DNA from: Chitinispirillaceae bacterium
GTDB taxonomy: Bacteria; Fibrobacterota; Chitinivibrionia; Chitinivibrionales; Chitinispirillaceae
DNA: 32,784 nt
Reading direction: 5' to 3'
Assembly: GCA_016929415.1 (NCBI GenBank)
Contig: JAFGIW010000102.1
Coordinates: forward strand, 1-32,784
Shown piece after piece: positions 20,980 through 29,617 of the stretch (positions within the stretch are counted from its first letter, which is position 1; every line of letters starts with the position of its first letter). The notes beneath the pieces were generated by a model. It worked only from the letters and a program-made list of their open reading frames with translations, made no database searches and was not told the DNA's origin. The position numbers and the translations under genes were made by a program.

Positions 20980-23202
20980 CTATTTAGAGCCATACACATA
21001 GGAGGGATTACTGCTTAAAAAGCGGTAGGTCCAGTAATTTCCCATGACCTTTTTGACATAGTTGCGGGTTTCGGTAAATCCGATGTTCTCCACAAAAAGG
21101 TCGAATTCGTCGTTTTTATTCTGTTCTTTCCATTTTTTTGCATTATGCGGTCCTGCATTATACGCTGCGAGCGTCAGAACTGAATTGCTGTCGAACTCCT
21201 GTTGCAGTTCATGAAGATAGAAAACACCGAAATGGATATTATAGTATGGCATATAGAGCGAATCGGCACTAAAATCCTTTCCTTTTTTTTCAGCGATATA
21301 CTTTCCGGTATAGGGCATGATCTGCATAAGGCCGACCGCACCGGCAGGCGAAACGATCTCCGGATTGAAGGTGCTCTCCTGCCGTATGAGTCCGCTTATC
21401 AGAAACGGATCGAGATCGTATTGTTTCGCTTCATTTATTATCCGATCGGCATAAAAGGGGGGGTAAAACAGACAATAGACATCAAGCGGCATCTCCACCC
21501 TGAACTCCGGCGGAATACGCCAGGTAAGACGGCGTGCGATGCGAAAGGCTTCAGGGGTGGCGCCGACATGGAGATAGAGCAGTGCTAATTTATACTGGAG
21601 TGATAAATTTCTCGGAGAACCAAGTTCCAGCGGCTCCAGAAAAAAATCCGCCTTTTCGAGGTCACCGATAGAAGCGAGATAGAGCCCATTTAATAAAGCG
21701 ATCGAATCAGCCGATGAGATCTCCTTTTTCTCTGAAAAACTCTGCGATATTGAATCAAACCATGTCAGCACACCCGCACCACTGCAGTTCGTGTCGATCA
21801 GCACCTCGGTTGTTTCCCCCAGCTCAAGCAGCAGCTGACGCGACCGGTGGGCGTAGTAATCAAACGGCTCTTTGCGGGAAACCAGACGCAGAATGGTGAA
21901 TGCATCGTCCTTTTTATCCATGGCCAGATAACATTTCGCCTGCCAGAAGTAGCCTGCAAGCACCAGTGGCGAATCCTGCAGCTTGTTGACGAACGTATCG
22001 AGGACGATGCGCGCCGCATCGTATTTTTTCCTTTTGAAGAAACAAAGCGCATGACGAACATACGATTCGTCGGTTCTGATGCCTTTGGAATATTTTGTAT
22101 AGATAAGGCGGTACTGCTTGCCCGCCAGGTCGAAACGTCGCGCGTCCTCATAATTCCAGGCCCGCAGCCAGATGATCTCCTGGGTTTTGGGACTACGCGG
22201 AAATGCCTTCAAAACCCTGTCGTACCAATCGGCGGACTCTTTTTTCTTATTGAGTTTGCGATAGGCGCGGGCGATCGCCATGAGCACGTCGGGGTCCTGA
22301 CCATAGAGATTAAGGTATCGCTTGTATTCCCTGATCGACTCGTTCCATTCACGGAGGTCGTAGCTGAGCTGCGCCAGAAACAGCCGGTATTGTCGTGCCG
22401 GGAGCGAATCGCTATAACCGGGCCTTTTTTCTATGTGGTCGAGGAACTGCCGGGCGAGTGTCAATTCACGGCAGGATCGTGCGGTGCGGGCACACCAGAA
22501 GAGGGTGTTCAGGCTGATCGCATTCTCGTCAAGCGCGGCCCTGATCGATTTCACGATACGGCACGCGTCTTTTCCGGCAGGAGTGTAGTTGACAATGACC
22601 GAATCCACGGAAGACCATTTTGCATCATCGATATAACCTTCGATCGTGTCGATATTCGACAACACTTCGGCTTCCTGCAGCGGCGCACGCCAGCGGTAAT
22701 ACTCTTCAAGCCAGGGGGCCTGTTCCATGGTGATGGTGGTGTCGGCCTCCACGACGGCACGCAATTTTTCGTAAATGTAATGACGGTACCGCTGCGAAAT
22801 TTCATCCCGCAGAACCGAGCGGTAGGCGGCCAGAGTGTTGCCGGGGCGCCCGAGTTCCCGTTCAATCTCGGCAATGTAGACGAAGACGATCGGAGCACAT
22901 GCCGGCTGGCGCTCGATGATGCCCTGCAACAGCGAAAGGGCCGTGCTGTAATTGTGCAGTCGGTAATAAATAACGGCGAGTTTGAAATCACGGAAGAGCG
23001 TATCTTCCACCACGGGTTCGATGAGGATCTGCTGTAAAGCAGTCGAATAGTCACCCTGTCGAAGCGCGGCAGTGCCGGTCCAGTCGATGCCGAAAAGCTC
23101 CCGCTGCATTTCCGAATTGCCGGTGATGCCCGCGCAGAAGGTAATCGCAATAATAACCGGGAGTGTCTTCATCCGCATGCTGTTTCCATAATTTTGCGGC
23201 AT
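20980..23202 (-). CDS. Soluble lytic murein transglycosylase (Slt-type) with TPR-like repeats
   Basis: A 740-residue periplasmic enzyme that cleaves peptidoglycan to 1,6-anhydro-muropeptides. A signal peptide follows MKTLPVIIAITF near the N terminus; the start may be ATG 23202, or an internal ATG such as 23172 (MKTLP). Residues about 40-560 are helical TPR-like repeats (YSTALSLLQGII, AIARAYRKLNKKKESADWYDRVL). The SLT domain covers about 585-735: FLISGLIRQESTFNPEIVSPAGAVGLMQIMP with catalytic Glu609, then VLTLAAYNAGPHNAKKW. It starts 9 bases after the fabG-like gene and is probably co-transcribed. Confidence 0.93.
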   Translation of the reverse strand: MPQNYGNSMRMKTLPVIIAITFCAGITGNSEMQRELFGIDWTGTAALRQGDYSTALQQILIEPVVEDTLFRDFKLAVIYYRLHNYSTALSLLQGIIERQPACAPIVFVYIAEIERELGRPGNTLAAYRSVLRDEISQRYRHYIYEKLRAVVEADTTITMEQAPWLEEYYRWRAPLQEAEVLSNIDTIEGYIDDAKWSSVDSVIVNYTPAGKDACRIVKSIRAALDENAISLNTLFWCARTARSCRELTLARQFLDHIEKRPGYSDSLPARQYRLFLAQLSYDLREWNESIREYKRYLNLYGQDPDVLMAIARAYRKLNKKKESADWYDRVLKAFPRSPKTQEIIWLRAWNYEDARRFDLAGKQYRLIYTKYSKGIRTDESYVRHALCFFKRKKYDAARIVLDTFVNKLQDSPLVLAGYFWQAKCYLAMDKKDDAFTILRLVSRKEPFDYYAHRSRQLLLELGETTEVLIDTNCSGAGVLTWFDSISQSFSEKKEISSADSIALLNGLYLASIGDLEKADFFLEPLELGSPRNLSLQYKLALLYLHVGATPEAFRIARRLTWRIPPEFRVEMPLDVYCLFYPPFYADRIINEAKQYDLDPFLISGLIRQESTFNPEIVSPAGAVGLMQIMPYTGKYIAEKKGKDFSADSLYMPYYNIHFGVFYLHELQQEFDSNSVLTLAAYNAGPHNAKKWKEQNKNDEFDLFVENIGFTETRNYVKKVMGNYWTYRFLSSNPSYVYGSK

Positions 23203-23211
23203 TGTTCCGTT

Positions 23212-23940
23212 TTACATATAAATTCCGCCGTTGACCGCCAGCACCTGACCGGTCAAGTACGACGCATCGTCCGAAAGCAGAAACGAAACCACCGAGGCGA
23301 CCTCCTCCGCAGTGCCGAACCGCCCGAGAGGGATCCGCTTTACGACATCGGCGGTATGCACGTCTTCGGTCATGTCGGTGGTGATGAATCCGGGCGCCAC
23401 CGCATTAACAAGCACATTACGCTTCGCGCATTCCAGAGAGAGCGCTTTGACTGCGCCGATAAGCCCCGCCTTCGCCGCGCTGTAGTGCACCTGGCCGGGA
23501 AGCCCGGTCTGCCCCGAGGTCGACGAGACCACGACAATTCGGCCGCTGTGACGCAGGAGCATCTCTTTGACCACCGGTTTTACGATCCGGTGGAAACTTT
23601 TCAGGTTGGTATCGAGTACGGCGTCCCACTGCTCCTCCGGCATGAAGACGAGCAGTTCGTCGCGCCTGATCCCGGCGCAGAGAACGAGCGCGTCGACAAC
23701 GCGGCCGGCGAGCAGCTCACCGAGCGTCCGGAAGGTTTCGTCGGAATTGACAATATCAAACCGGCACAACTCCGCACTCCCGCCCGCATCGATAATCGCC
23801 TTAATGGTTGTCTCAGCTGCGGCGGTATTGGAACGGTAATTGACGATGACATGGCAGCCGTCCCCGGCGCATCGCATGCATACCGCGCGACCGATTCCCC
23901 TTCCGCCGCCTATAACCAATACATTTTTTCCCTCAGTCAT
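23212..23940 (-). CDS. fabG: 3-Oxoacyl-[ACP] reductase / FabG-type short-chain dehydrogenase
   Basis: A 242-residue NADPH-dependent reductase of the classical SDR family, probably the ketoreduction step of fatty-acid elongation. The cofactor loop is GGGRGIG (11-17); CAGI replaces the usual NAGI; the catalytic Ser lies in VSSTSG and the Tyr/Lys pair in YSAAK; APGFITTDMT and the C-terminal YLTGQVLAVNGGIYM are typical of FabG. No acpP or fabF is adjacent, so another SDR substrate is possible. It is divergent from the M16C peptidase gene. Confidence 0.88.
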   Translation of the reverse strand: MTEGKNVLVIGGGRGIGRAVCMRCAGDGCHVIVNYRSNTAAAETTIKAIIDAGGSAELCRFDIVNSDETFRTLGELLAGRVVDALVLCAGIRRDELLVFMPEEQWDAVLDTNLKSFHRIVKPVVKEMLLRHSGRIVVVSSTSGQTGLPGQVHYSAAKAGLIGAVKALSLECAKRNVLVNAVAPGFITTDMTEDVHTADVVKRIPLGRFGTAEEVASVVSFLLSDDASYLTGQVLAVNGGIYM

Positions 23941-23970
23941 GATTGGCCGGTACTCCTTTGTGACGATTTA

Positions 23971-23995
23971 CTATTACATGGAATCTATTACATGG
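23971..23995. repeat. Two copies of an 11-base direct repeat in the divergent fabG/peptidase region
   Basis: CTATTACATGG occurs at 23971-23981 and 23985-23995, a 14-base period. It lies 31 bases upstream of the fabG-like start and about 115 upstream of the peptidase start. It could be an operator for either gene; no known regulator motif is recognised. Confidence 0.5.
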
Positions 23996-24109
23996 GAAGG
24001 GGTGCATTCAAGACACCGCCTCGCCGCCACCCTTACGACCGTTGCGGGCAGCATCTATTTTTATCCTTTCATTTTGATCGACAACATCAGTGAAAGGCAT
24101 CATGCAACA

Positions 24110-27067
24110 ATGACTACCGCACTTCCCGAACAGCATTTGACTGAGGGGGCGATTCTTCACGGATTCAGACTCGAGCGCATTCGACCGATCACCGAACTTC
24201 AGACAACGGCGTATCTTTTCCATCATTTCAAGAGCGGGGCACACGTGATCCATCTGTCCAATAACGACCCCGACAACCTTTTTTCCATTGCCCTGCGCAC
24301 ACCCGTTCACAACAGTACCGGGGTACCCCATATTCTTGAGCATTCCGTGCTGTGCGGGTCGCGCAGGTATCCGGTTAAAGACCCGTTTCAGGAGATGCTC
24401 AAAGGGTCGATGCAGACCTTTCTCAATGCACTGACGTATCCGGATAAAACGGTCTATCCGGTTTCTTCACAGGTTGAAAAAGATTTTTTCAACCTCGCCT
24501 CGATTTACGCCGACGCGGTCTTCAATCCATTGCTCTCCGAGAATACCTTCTATCAGGAGGGGTGGCATTTCGATGTCGAAGACATCGACAAACCGTTCGG
24601 AATCAAGGGGATCGTGTACAATGAAATGAAGGGCGTTTTTTCCAATTTCGCCAGCCATGTCGACCGCAAGATGCTCTCCGCGCTCTTCCCCGATACCACG
24701 TATCATTTCGAAAGCGGCGGCGACCCGGAACATATCACCGATCTGAGCTATGAACAGTTCGTCGACTTCCACCGCCGCTACTATCATCCTTCCAACGCGT
24801 TCATCATACTGTACGGCAACATTCCTTCGGATAAAGCGCTGCGTTTTCTCAACGAGACGTATCTCAATTCGTTTACGCAATTCCCGATTGAAGCAAGTGT
24901 AAAGCCGCAACCGCTCTGGGATACGCCCCGCAGCAGCATCTTCGAGGCGCCGGCGCCTCAGGAAGACCGCGGTACCGCCACGGTCGCGGTGGCCTGGATA
25001 TTCGGCGATACCACCGACCCGGTGGCAACCCTCACGGGACAAATTCTCTCCTATTATCTGCTCAAAACGGAAGGCTCTCCGCTCAAACGGGCGCTCATCG
25101 ATTCGGGGCTGGGCGAGGACCTGGCCGATATATCGGGATTCGACAGTGAACTGCGGCAGACGGTTTTCGCCGCGGGACTCCGGAAAACGAAACCCGAACA
25201 TGCAGGGCGGATTGAAGACTGCATTCTCGCGACGCTTGACAGGCTTGTCCGACAAGGCCTCGACCCGGCGCTGCTCGAAGGGTCGCTCCGCCGGATCGAA
25301 TTCAACTTGCGGGAGGTCACCGGCGGTCATTTTCCGTACAATCTCCGGATCGCGGAACGGTGTTACCGTTCATGGATGTACGGCGGCGACCCCTTCGCCC
25401 ATTGTGCATTCGAGAAGCCGCTCTCGGCGATAACGGCCCATTTACAGAATGGAGACACCTACTTTGCCGACTGCATCCGCACACGGCTGCTCGGCAACCG
25501 GCATCGGTTATGCGTTACCATCACCGCCTCGCCCGAGATGGGCAACCGGCTCGAACAGCAGACGGCGCAGCAGGCGGCCCGGTTGAGCGCCACGTTCTCC
25601 TCAGCCGACAAAGAACGTTATGTTCGAACAACCCGGACGCTGCTCGAACAGCAGAAGGCACCCTCTCCCCCCGAGGCGCTCGCCCTGCTGCCGAAACTCG
25701 ATATTTCAGACCTGCCCCGCGCAGGGGCCAAGGTCCCCACTGCCCTTTCGGCAGCGGGAGACTGCCCGCTGCATCTCCATCCGCTCTTTACCAGCGGCAT
25801 TGTCTATCTCGACCTTGGATTCGATCTGGGGCACCTCCCCGGGAACCTCATACCGTATATCCCGCTCTATTGCGAATACACGACACGGTGCGGCGCCGCA
25901 GGCTTATCGTACGAGCAGATGGCAACAAGGATTGCTTTATCAACCGGTGGTATCGACGCTTCGGTCACCGGTAAAACCGTTATCGGTACGCACGACGAAC
26001 CCTTTTTCCGGCTCGTCTTTCATGCGAAATCGCTGCTTCCCCGTTTCGGCGCGACCATAGCGATCATGCACGACCTTCTCACCGCCCCCGATCTTGCGCA
26101 TGAGAAACTTATCCGGGACATCGTCCTCGAAGAACGCAACAGCCTCAATTCGGCGATCATCAACGCCGGCCACCATTTCGCGCTGACCCATGCCGCTTCG
26201 GGGCTGCTACGCTCCCGTGCCATCGACGAACAGCTCCACGGTATTACGCAACTGCGGTTTCTTGAAGCGCTCGTCCGCAACGACGCTTGCGGTTCAGCGC
26301 TTGATGCACTGCGGCAGCTTCATGAGTCCGTCATTAATCGTCTTTCTGCGTTCGTCGTCGTCACCGCCGACGACCCCGAAACGCTTGTTGACGAACTGAC
26401 CCCGTTTCTTGATGCGCTTCCCGCGACGGCGCTTATCGCTGCCCCGCCGCCACAGCCCTTGAAAACCGCACCGCTTCCCGTCGGCATCGAAATCAGTTCC
26501 GCGGTAAACTTTGTGGGGCGGGTATGGAAACTGCCGCCGGTCATGCCCGAAACAGCCGGGCAGCTCCTTCTTATGGGTCGCATCCTCTCCGCCGGGTATC
26601 TGTGGGACAAGGTGCGCGTTGAGGGGGGTGCGTACGGTGGAATGTCGTCGGTGTCGATCGCGCACCCGCTCTTCTCGTGCGCATCGTACCGCGACCCCAA
26701 CCTTGCCGCAACGGTCCATCACTTTACAAAAGGGCTCAAGCAGGTTGCCGCGGGCCTTCCGCAGAAGGTGATCGATCAGAATATTATCGGCACGATCGGC
26801 CATATCGATGCACCCCTTCCGCCGCATGCACGGGGATTGGGTGAATCGATTGCCCTGCTGACAGGGAATACTCCCCTGTTCAGGCAGCAGCTTCGCGATG
26901 CGGTCTTTTCCGCCCGATCGTCCGATCTTGCATCGCTTGCCCGGTCGATTCTCGATACAAAAGAGAACGTGACAACGGTGCTCGGGAGCGCCGCGGCATT
27001 CGAGCAGGCGGGGAAAGAGGGTTTCGCCTGCAGCAGGGAGCCGTTGCTTCCCTCCGGCGGAAAATAA
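24110..27067 (+). CDS. M16C metallopeptidase, presequence protease (PreP) type
   Basis: A 985-residue zinc peptidase that degrades short peptides inside a closed chamber. The inverted zinc motif HILEH is at 74-78 (GVPHILEHSVLCGSRRYPVKDPF), with the distal Glu in YNEMKGVFSN near residue 170. TFLNALTYPDKTVYPVSS is characteristic of PreP. The C-terminal half is the inactive M16 pair (GAYGGMSSV, FSCASYRDPNL). I start at ATG 24110 because homologues begin there and the length fits; the frame is open 90 codons further up, overlapping fabG. Ribosome site is weak. No signal peptide, so cytoplasmic. Confidence 0.93.
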   Translation: MTTALPEQHLTEGAILHGFRLERIRPITELQTTAYLFHHFKSGAHVIHLSNNDPDNLFSIALRTPVHNSTGVPHILEHSVLCGSRRYPVKDPFQEMLKGSMQTFLNALTYPDKTVYPVSSQVEKDFFNLASIYADAVFNPLLSENTFYQEGWHFDVEDIDKPFGIKGIVYNEMKGVFSNFASHVDRKMLSALFPDTTYHFESGGDPEHITDLSYEQFVDFHRRYYHPSNAFIILYGNIPSDKALRFLNETYLNSFTQFPIEASVKPQPLWDTPRSSIFEAPAPQEDRGTATVAVAWIFGDTTDPVATLTGQILSYYLLKTEGSPLKRALIDSGLGEDLADISGFDSELRQTVFAAGLRKTKPEHAGRIEDCILATLDRLVRQGLDPALLEGSLRRIEFNLREVTGGHFPYNLRIAERCYRSWMYGGDPFAHCAFEKPLSAITAHLQNGDTYFADCIRTRLLGNRHRLCVTITASPEMGNRLEQQTAQQAARLSATFSSADKERYVRTTRTLLEQQKAPSPPEALALLPKLDISDLPRAGAKVPTALSAAGDCPLHLHPLFTSGIVYLDLGFDLGHLPGNLIPYIPLYCEYTTRCGAAGLSYEQMATRIALSTGGIDASVTGKTVIGTHDEPFFRLVFHAKSLLPRFGATIAIMHDLLTAPDLAHEKLIRDIVLEERNSLNSAIINAGHHFALTHAASGLLRSRAIDEQLHGITQLRFLEALVRNDACGSALDALRQLHESVINRLSAFVVVTADDPETLVDELTPFLDALPATALIAAPPPQPLKTAPLPVGIEISSAVNFVGRVWKLPPVMPETAGQLLLMGRILSAGYLWDKVRVEGGAYGGMSSVSIAHPLFSCASYRDPNLAATVHHFTKGLKQVAAGLPQKVIDQNIIGTIGHIDAPLPPHARGLGESIALLTGNTPLFRQQLRDAVFSARSSDLASLARSILDTKENVTTVLGSAAAFEQAGKEGFACSREPLLPSGGK

Positions 27068-27071
27068 AAAA

Positions 27072-27099
27072 GCGGGATCCGTCACCACACGGATCCCGC
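27072..27099. terminator. Bidirectional terminator between peptidase and 60-residue gene
   Basis: GCGGGATCCGT / ACGGATCCCGC is an 11-bp perfect stem with a 6-base loop, 4 bases after the peptidase stop. On the minus strand it is followed by TTTTTTATTTT, a full intrinsic terminator for the small gene 27134-27316. Confidence 0.85.
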
Positions 27100-27133
27100 A
27101 GTCCCCTCATAACATCCCGGAACACGGAACCAA

Positions 27134-27316
27134 TCAGGCGGTAATATCTATATTCCCGCCCTGTTCCTCCTCGGTCGCACGACGTATCACCTGAGCTTCC
27201 TTCTCATCGTTATCCTGACGTCTGCGCTCTTCAACACGTGGATCCTCGGTACGCCGCCCTTCCCTCACCTGCTCGATACGAACGCCCTCTGAATTATTCA
27301 CACCATCCACCGGCAT
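27134..27316 (-). CDS. 60-residue hydrophilic protein behind a FliA-like promoter
   Basis: GGAGG stands 5 bases before the ATG at 27316 (a GTG two codons upstream lies on the same site). The product is highly charged and without a membrane segment: MPVDGVNNSEGVRIEQVREG, an arginine/glutamate-rich middle, and the end EEEQGGNIDITA. I do not recognise the family. The gene is bracketed by a sigma-28-like promoter (27382-27356) and a strong intrinsic terminator (27099-27072), so it looks like a single-gene transcript. A link to flagellar motility or chemotaxis is inferred from the promoter only; no flagellar gene is in the window. Confidence 0.7.
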   Translation of the reverse strand: MPVDGVNNSEGVRIEQVREGRRTEDPRVEERRRQDNDEKEAQVIRRATEEEQGGNIDITA

Positions 27317-27355
27317 GTCCACCTCCCCCGGGCATTGTACTATACCCTGCTGAAT

Positions 27356-27382
27356 ATTTCGGCAGAAACGGGGGAAACTTTA
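27356..27382 (-). promoter_or_regulatory. Sigma-28 (FliA)-type promoter
   Basis: Minus strand TAAAGTTT (27382-27375), exactly 11 bases, GCCGAAAT (27363-27356). The E. coli FliA consensus is TAAAGTTT-N11-GCCGATAA, so the -35 is perfect and the -10 matches six of eight. Expected transcription start is near 27348, about 30 bases before the ATG at 27316. Confidence 0.6.
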
Positions 27383-27410
27383 GTGCTTTTTTGCAGGGTG
27401 AAGCAAAATA

Positions 27411-27512
27411 TCACTTTTCCAGTATCTCAACCAGCGCATCGTCCTGTCGCTGACCCTCATACCAGTCTTTAATCAGCGGGTAAAAATCGGTATAGGAGAA
27501 GATTGTTCCCAT
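27411..27512 (-). CDS. 33-residue small protein, unknown
   Basis: The frame starts ATG at 27512, with AGGGGAG 7 bases upstream, and ends TGA at 27411. The product begins MGTIFSYTDFYPLIKDWYEG and ends VEILEK: mixed aromatic and acidic, probably one amphipathic helix, no signal peptide. A near-consensus sigma-70 promoter and a palindrome lie directly upstream. It may be a real regulated microprotein or the preserved start of a truncated gene. No family recognised. Confidence 0.55.
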   Translation of the reverse strand: MGTIFSYTDFYPLIKDWYEGQRQDDALVEILEK

Positions 27513-27534
27513 GTTTGTCTCCCCTTGAAACAAT

Positions 27535-27563
27535 AATATTTGGAAACCCATGGGTAAAGTCAA
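27535..27563 (-). promoter_or_regulatory. Promoter with internal operator-like palindrome for the 33-residue gene
   Basis: Minus strand TTGACT (27563-27558), 17 bases, AATATT (27540-27535); TATTAT two bases further is an alternative -10. A perfect 10-bp palindrome ACCCATGGGT (27546-27555) sits in the spacer, the usual place for a repressor site. Confidence 0.5.
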
Positions 27564-28115
27564 TGCGATATTCCATTGTTTTGTTAAAACTTAATTTGCT
27601 TTCTACTCAGTGTGAAACAGGTAATATGTTCTAACTAATTGATATACATGGGATAAATAATTTGGCATTGTTAAAGATATTTTTATATATTATTAAGAAT
27701 GATTAGGGCTTCACTGCTCGCGAACCGGCATGACAATATCGAGCAAACCATACGACGGCGATGTAGGGAAGATACAATGGTAAGATTGAAAAAGTGGGAG
27801 ATCACGCGGAGCAGGGGGTCTTTCTAAGTGCCTTGAAGCGGTGGACCTGAAATAAAAAGGGCACTTCAGGGGAAGCAATAGGACCAAGGGGGAGACCAAA
27901 CGTTCCATCGCAAACCGCCTGTCGTGCCTTTAAAGCAGTTTAAACCTGATTATAATATACTATATTTTTAATGGGGTGGTGCAGACCATTTCTATTTTTT
28001 TAATTTTATAACTCTACGTTTCTTATCGTTTACCCAATTATTACATTCCTTCGATTGATTTTTCAACCATTAAAGCAGGGTGAAAGGCTCCGGGGCCGTT
28101 GTATACGGCCATCAA
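27564..28115. other. About 550 bases of mostly AT-rich DNA with no recognised gene
   Basis: No frame has a ribosome site or recognisable product. Visible structures: AAGTGCC / GGCACTT (27826-27832 and 27860-27866), a 7-bp stem with a 27-base loop; very AT-rich stretches at 27580-27700 and 27945-28030; and GGCCGT-TGTAT-ACGGCC (28094-28110), a hairpin just downstream of the minus-strand deaminase gene that may terminate it. The block 27715-27920 is less AT-rich than its flanks and could be a decayed gene or an RNA. Confidence 0.4.
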
Positions 28116-28745
28116 TCATGTACGGCAGCTTCCCTCCGGTTTATCCCCCCGGTTCGGTGATTTTTCTTCAACCCGCCCGTTGTAAATCACCCCGTGGCGT
28201 TGCGCATACTCGCGCAGTACCTCGCCGGCCTCTTTACGGCAGACTTCGGCGGTTACGGCGATCCCCCGTTGCTCCAGCGCATCGACCCAGGTCGTCATTT
28301 TTGCCCCTTCGTCAAACCCGATTGCCCGCGCATCCGCGTCGGTGGCGCCGAAGACAAGTTTACGGATGCCCGACCACGGCAGCGCGCCGGAACACATGGC
28401 GCACGGTTCGGCGCTGGTGACCAGTTCGACTTCCGGGCACCCCTGCGCGCCGAGGTTGAAGGTGTCAAGGTGCTGCTGCGCGAGGCCGAGGGCCATCATC
28501 TCGGCATGGGCGAGCGAGCAGTTGAGCGGAACGACCCGGTTGACTCCCGGAGCGATGAGATCGCCGCTTGCAGCGTCGAAGAGCGCGGCGGCGAAGGGGC
28601 CGCCTGTTTTTCGCCTGATGTTTTCCAGAGCCATGGCGATAACGAACCGCATACGGGCCTCGACGGTTGGTAAAGGAAAAGTGAAACGTTCGATGAACGT
28701 TTCCATCCAGACCGGGAGGGTGAGAATGAGCGAGGAGTATTTCAT
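28116..28745 (-). CDS. Cytidine/deoxycytidylate-deaminase-fold nucleobase deaminase, guanine-deaminase-like
   Basis: A 209-residue zinc enzyme with ligands in AHAEMMAL (His plus catalytic Glu) and SAEPCAMCSGALPWSGI (two Cys). The segment KLVFGATDADARAIGFDEGAKM resembles GuaD-type guanine deaminases more than TadA, which converts tRNA adenosine to inosine. Near apt, purine salvage is a sensible role. It has about 28 extra residues before the fold and a charged tail after YNGRVEEK. The ATG at 28745 overlaps the nitroreductase stop by four bases. Confidence 0.83.
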   Translation of the reverse strand: MKYSSLILTLPVWMETFIERFTFPLPTVEARMRFVIAMALENIRRKTGGPFAAALFDAASGDLIAPGVNRVVPLNCSLAHAEMMALGLAQQHLDTFNLGAQGCPEVELVTSAEPCAMCSGALPWSGIRKLVFGATDADARAIGFDEGAKMTTWVDALEQRGIAVTAEVCRKEAGEVLREYAQRHGVIYNGRVEEKSPNRGDKPEGSCRT

Positions 28746-29296
28746 GAATATGCTCTTTCGACAGAGGTACGGGGTCGGTAGCGGTCCTGATGAATTTTAT
28801 TGAAGTCAAGCTTCCCGGACGGAAGCGGCATTTTTGTTTCGCCGGGATAACCGACGCCGATGATCATGCCGACACGCAGGTGCTCCGGGATGCCGAGAAG
28901 CTGCCGCACATACGCCTCGGCGCTGATGGTTGCATCATGAGGGCGGTTGCGCAGCTGCGCCCAGCAACTGCCGAGTCCGAGGTCCGTTGCGAGCAACTGA
29001 ACGATGATCGCCGCGATGGAGCAGTCTTCGATCCAGACGTCGGACGTTTCTTCATTGCCGAGAATGACGACGGCAAGCGCGGCGCCGGCGAGAAATTCGG
29101 CGTGGCAAACCTTTGCATGAGAGAGCTTTTCGAGCATCGGTTTTTCGGTGGCGAATATAAACTCCCACGGATTGATTCCGCGTGACGACGGAGAGCGCAA
29201 CAGCGCTTCCGCAAACAGGTCGATGGTTTCCCGGTCGAGCGGGCGGGCGGTGAATCTGCGGATGCTTCGCCGCGTGCGCAGCAGGTCGATCATCAT
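28742..29296 (-). CDS. Nitroreductase-family FMN oxidoreductase
   Basis: A 184-residue protein starting MMIDLLRTRRSIRRFTARPL, the FMN phosphate-binding start of the family. Further family regions are LRSPSSRGINPWEFIF, the central helix CSIAAIIVQLLATDLGLGSCWAQLR, and LGIPEHLRVGMIIGVGYPGE. It probably reduces quinone- or nitro-type compounds with NAD(P)H; the true substrate cannot be told. AGAGG lies 8 bases before the ATG. The upstream cupin gene ends 12 bases away and the deaminase overlaps the end, so the three form one unit. Confidence 0.9.
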   Translation of the reverse strand: MMIDLLRTRRSIRRFTARPLDRETIDLFAEALLRSPSSRGINPWEFIFATEKPMLEKLSHAKVCHAEFLAGAALAVVILGNEETSDVWIEDCSIAAIIVQLLATDLGLGSCWAQLRNRPHDATISAEAYVRQLLGIPEHLRVGMIIGVGYPGETKMPLPSGKLDFNKIHQDRYRPRTSVERAYS

Positions 29297-29308
29297 GGGA
29301 ATCGCCTC

Positions 29309-29581
29309 TCAGCCGAAACGGTAGTGTTTTTTGACCGGTACGCTGATCTTCCAGGTGCACGACATACCCGACGGAAAGGTAACCAGGTCGCCCTTGCCGA
29401 TTTTCACTTCGGCTTCACCTTCGGGTTGAACAATAACGTCGCCTTCGAGAAAATAGCAGGTTTCCGGCTCGTCGTAGGTCCAGGGGAACTCGGAAACCTC
29501 TTTTGTCCAGATAGACCACTGCCTGACCTTGAGTTTGTTGAGTTCGTCGTCGGACGGCTTGTGGTTGACGCTGACGGGCAT
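29309..29581 (-). CDS. Small single-domain cupin protein
   Basis: A 90-residue protein. The start at 29581 is set by AGGAGG five bases before the ATG; a longer frame lacks one. Cupin signatures: WTYDEPETCYFLEGDVIVQPEG (motif 1, with Glu/Cys where His ligands often stand) and KGDLVTFPSGMSCTWKI (motif 2). It resembles the EutQ/DUF861 type (cupin_3). Few His ligands are seen, so metal binding and catalysis are uncertain. First of the cupin-nitroreductase-deaminase set. Confidence 0.85.
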   Translation of the reverse strand: MPVSVNHKPSDDELNKLKVRQWSIWTKEVSEFPWTYDEPETCYFLEGDVIVQPEGEAEVKIGKGDLVTFPSGMSCTWKISVPVKKHYRFG

Positions 29582-29617
29582 AGAACCTCCTGAATGATTG
29601 TTTTTATGCGGTTTTGC

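Noticed and set aside
21847-23037. 396-codon plus-strand frame opposite the transglycosylase gene
   Set aside because: Antisense shadow; the minus-strand frame encodes a signal peptide, TPR-like repeats and an SLT domain.
23840-24109. Ninety-codon N-terminal extension of the M16C peptidase
   Set aside because: It overlaps the fabG-like coding region on the other strand, is of low quality and not part of the PreP family's fold.
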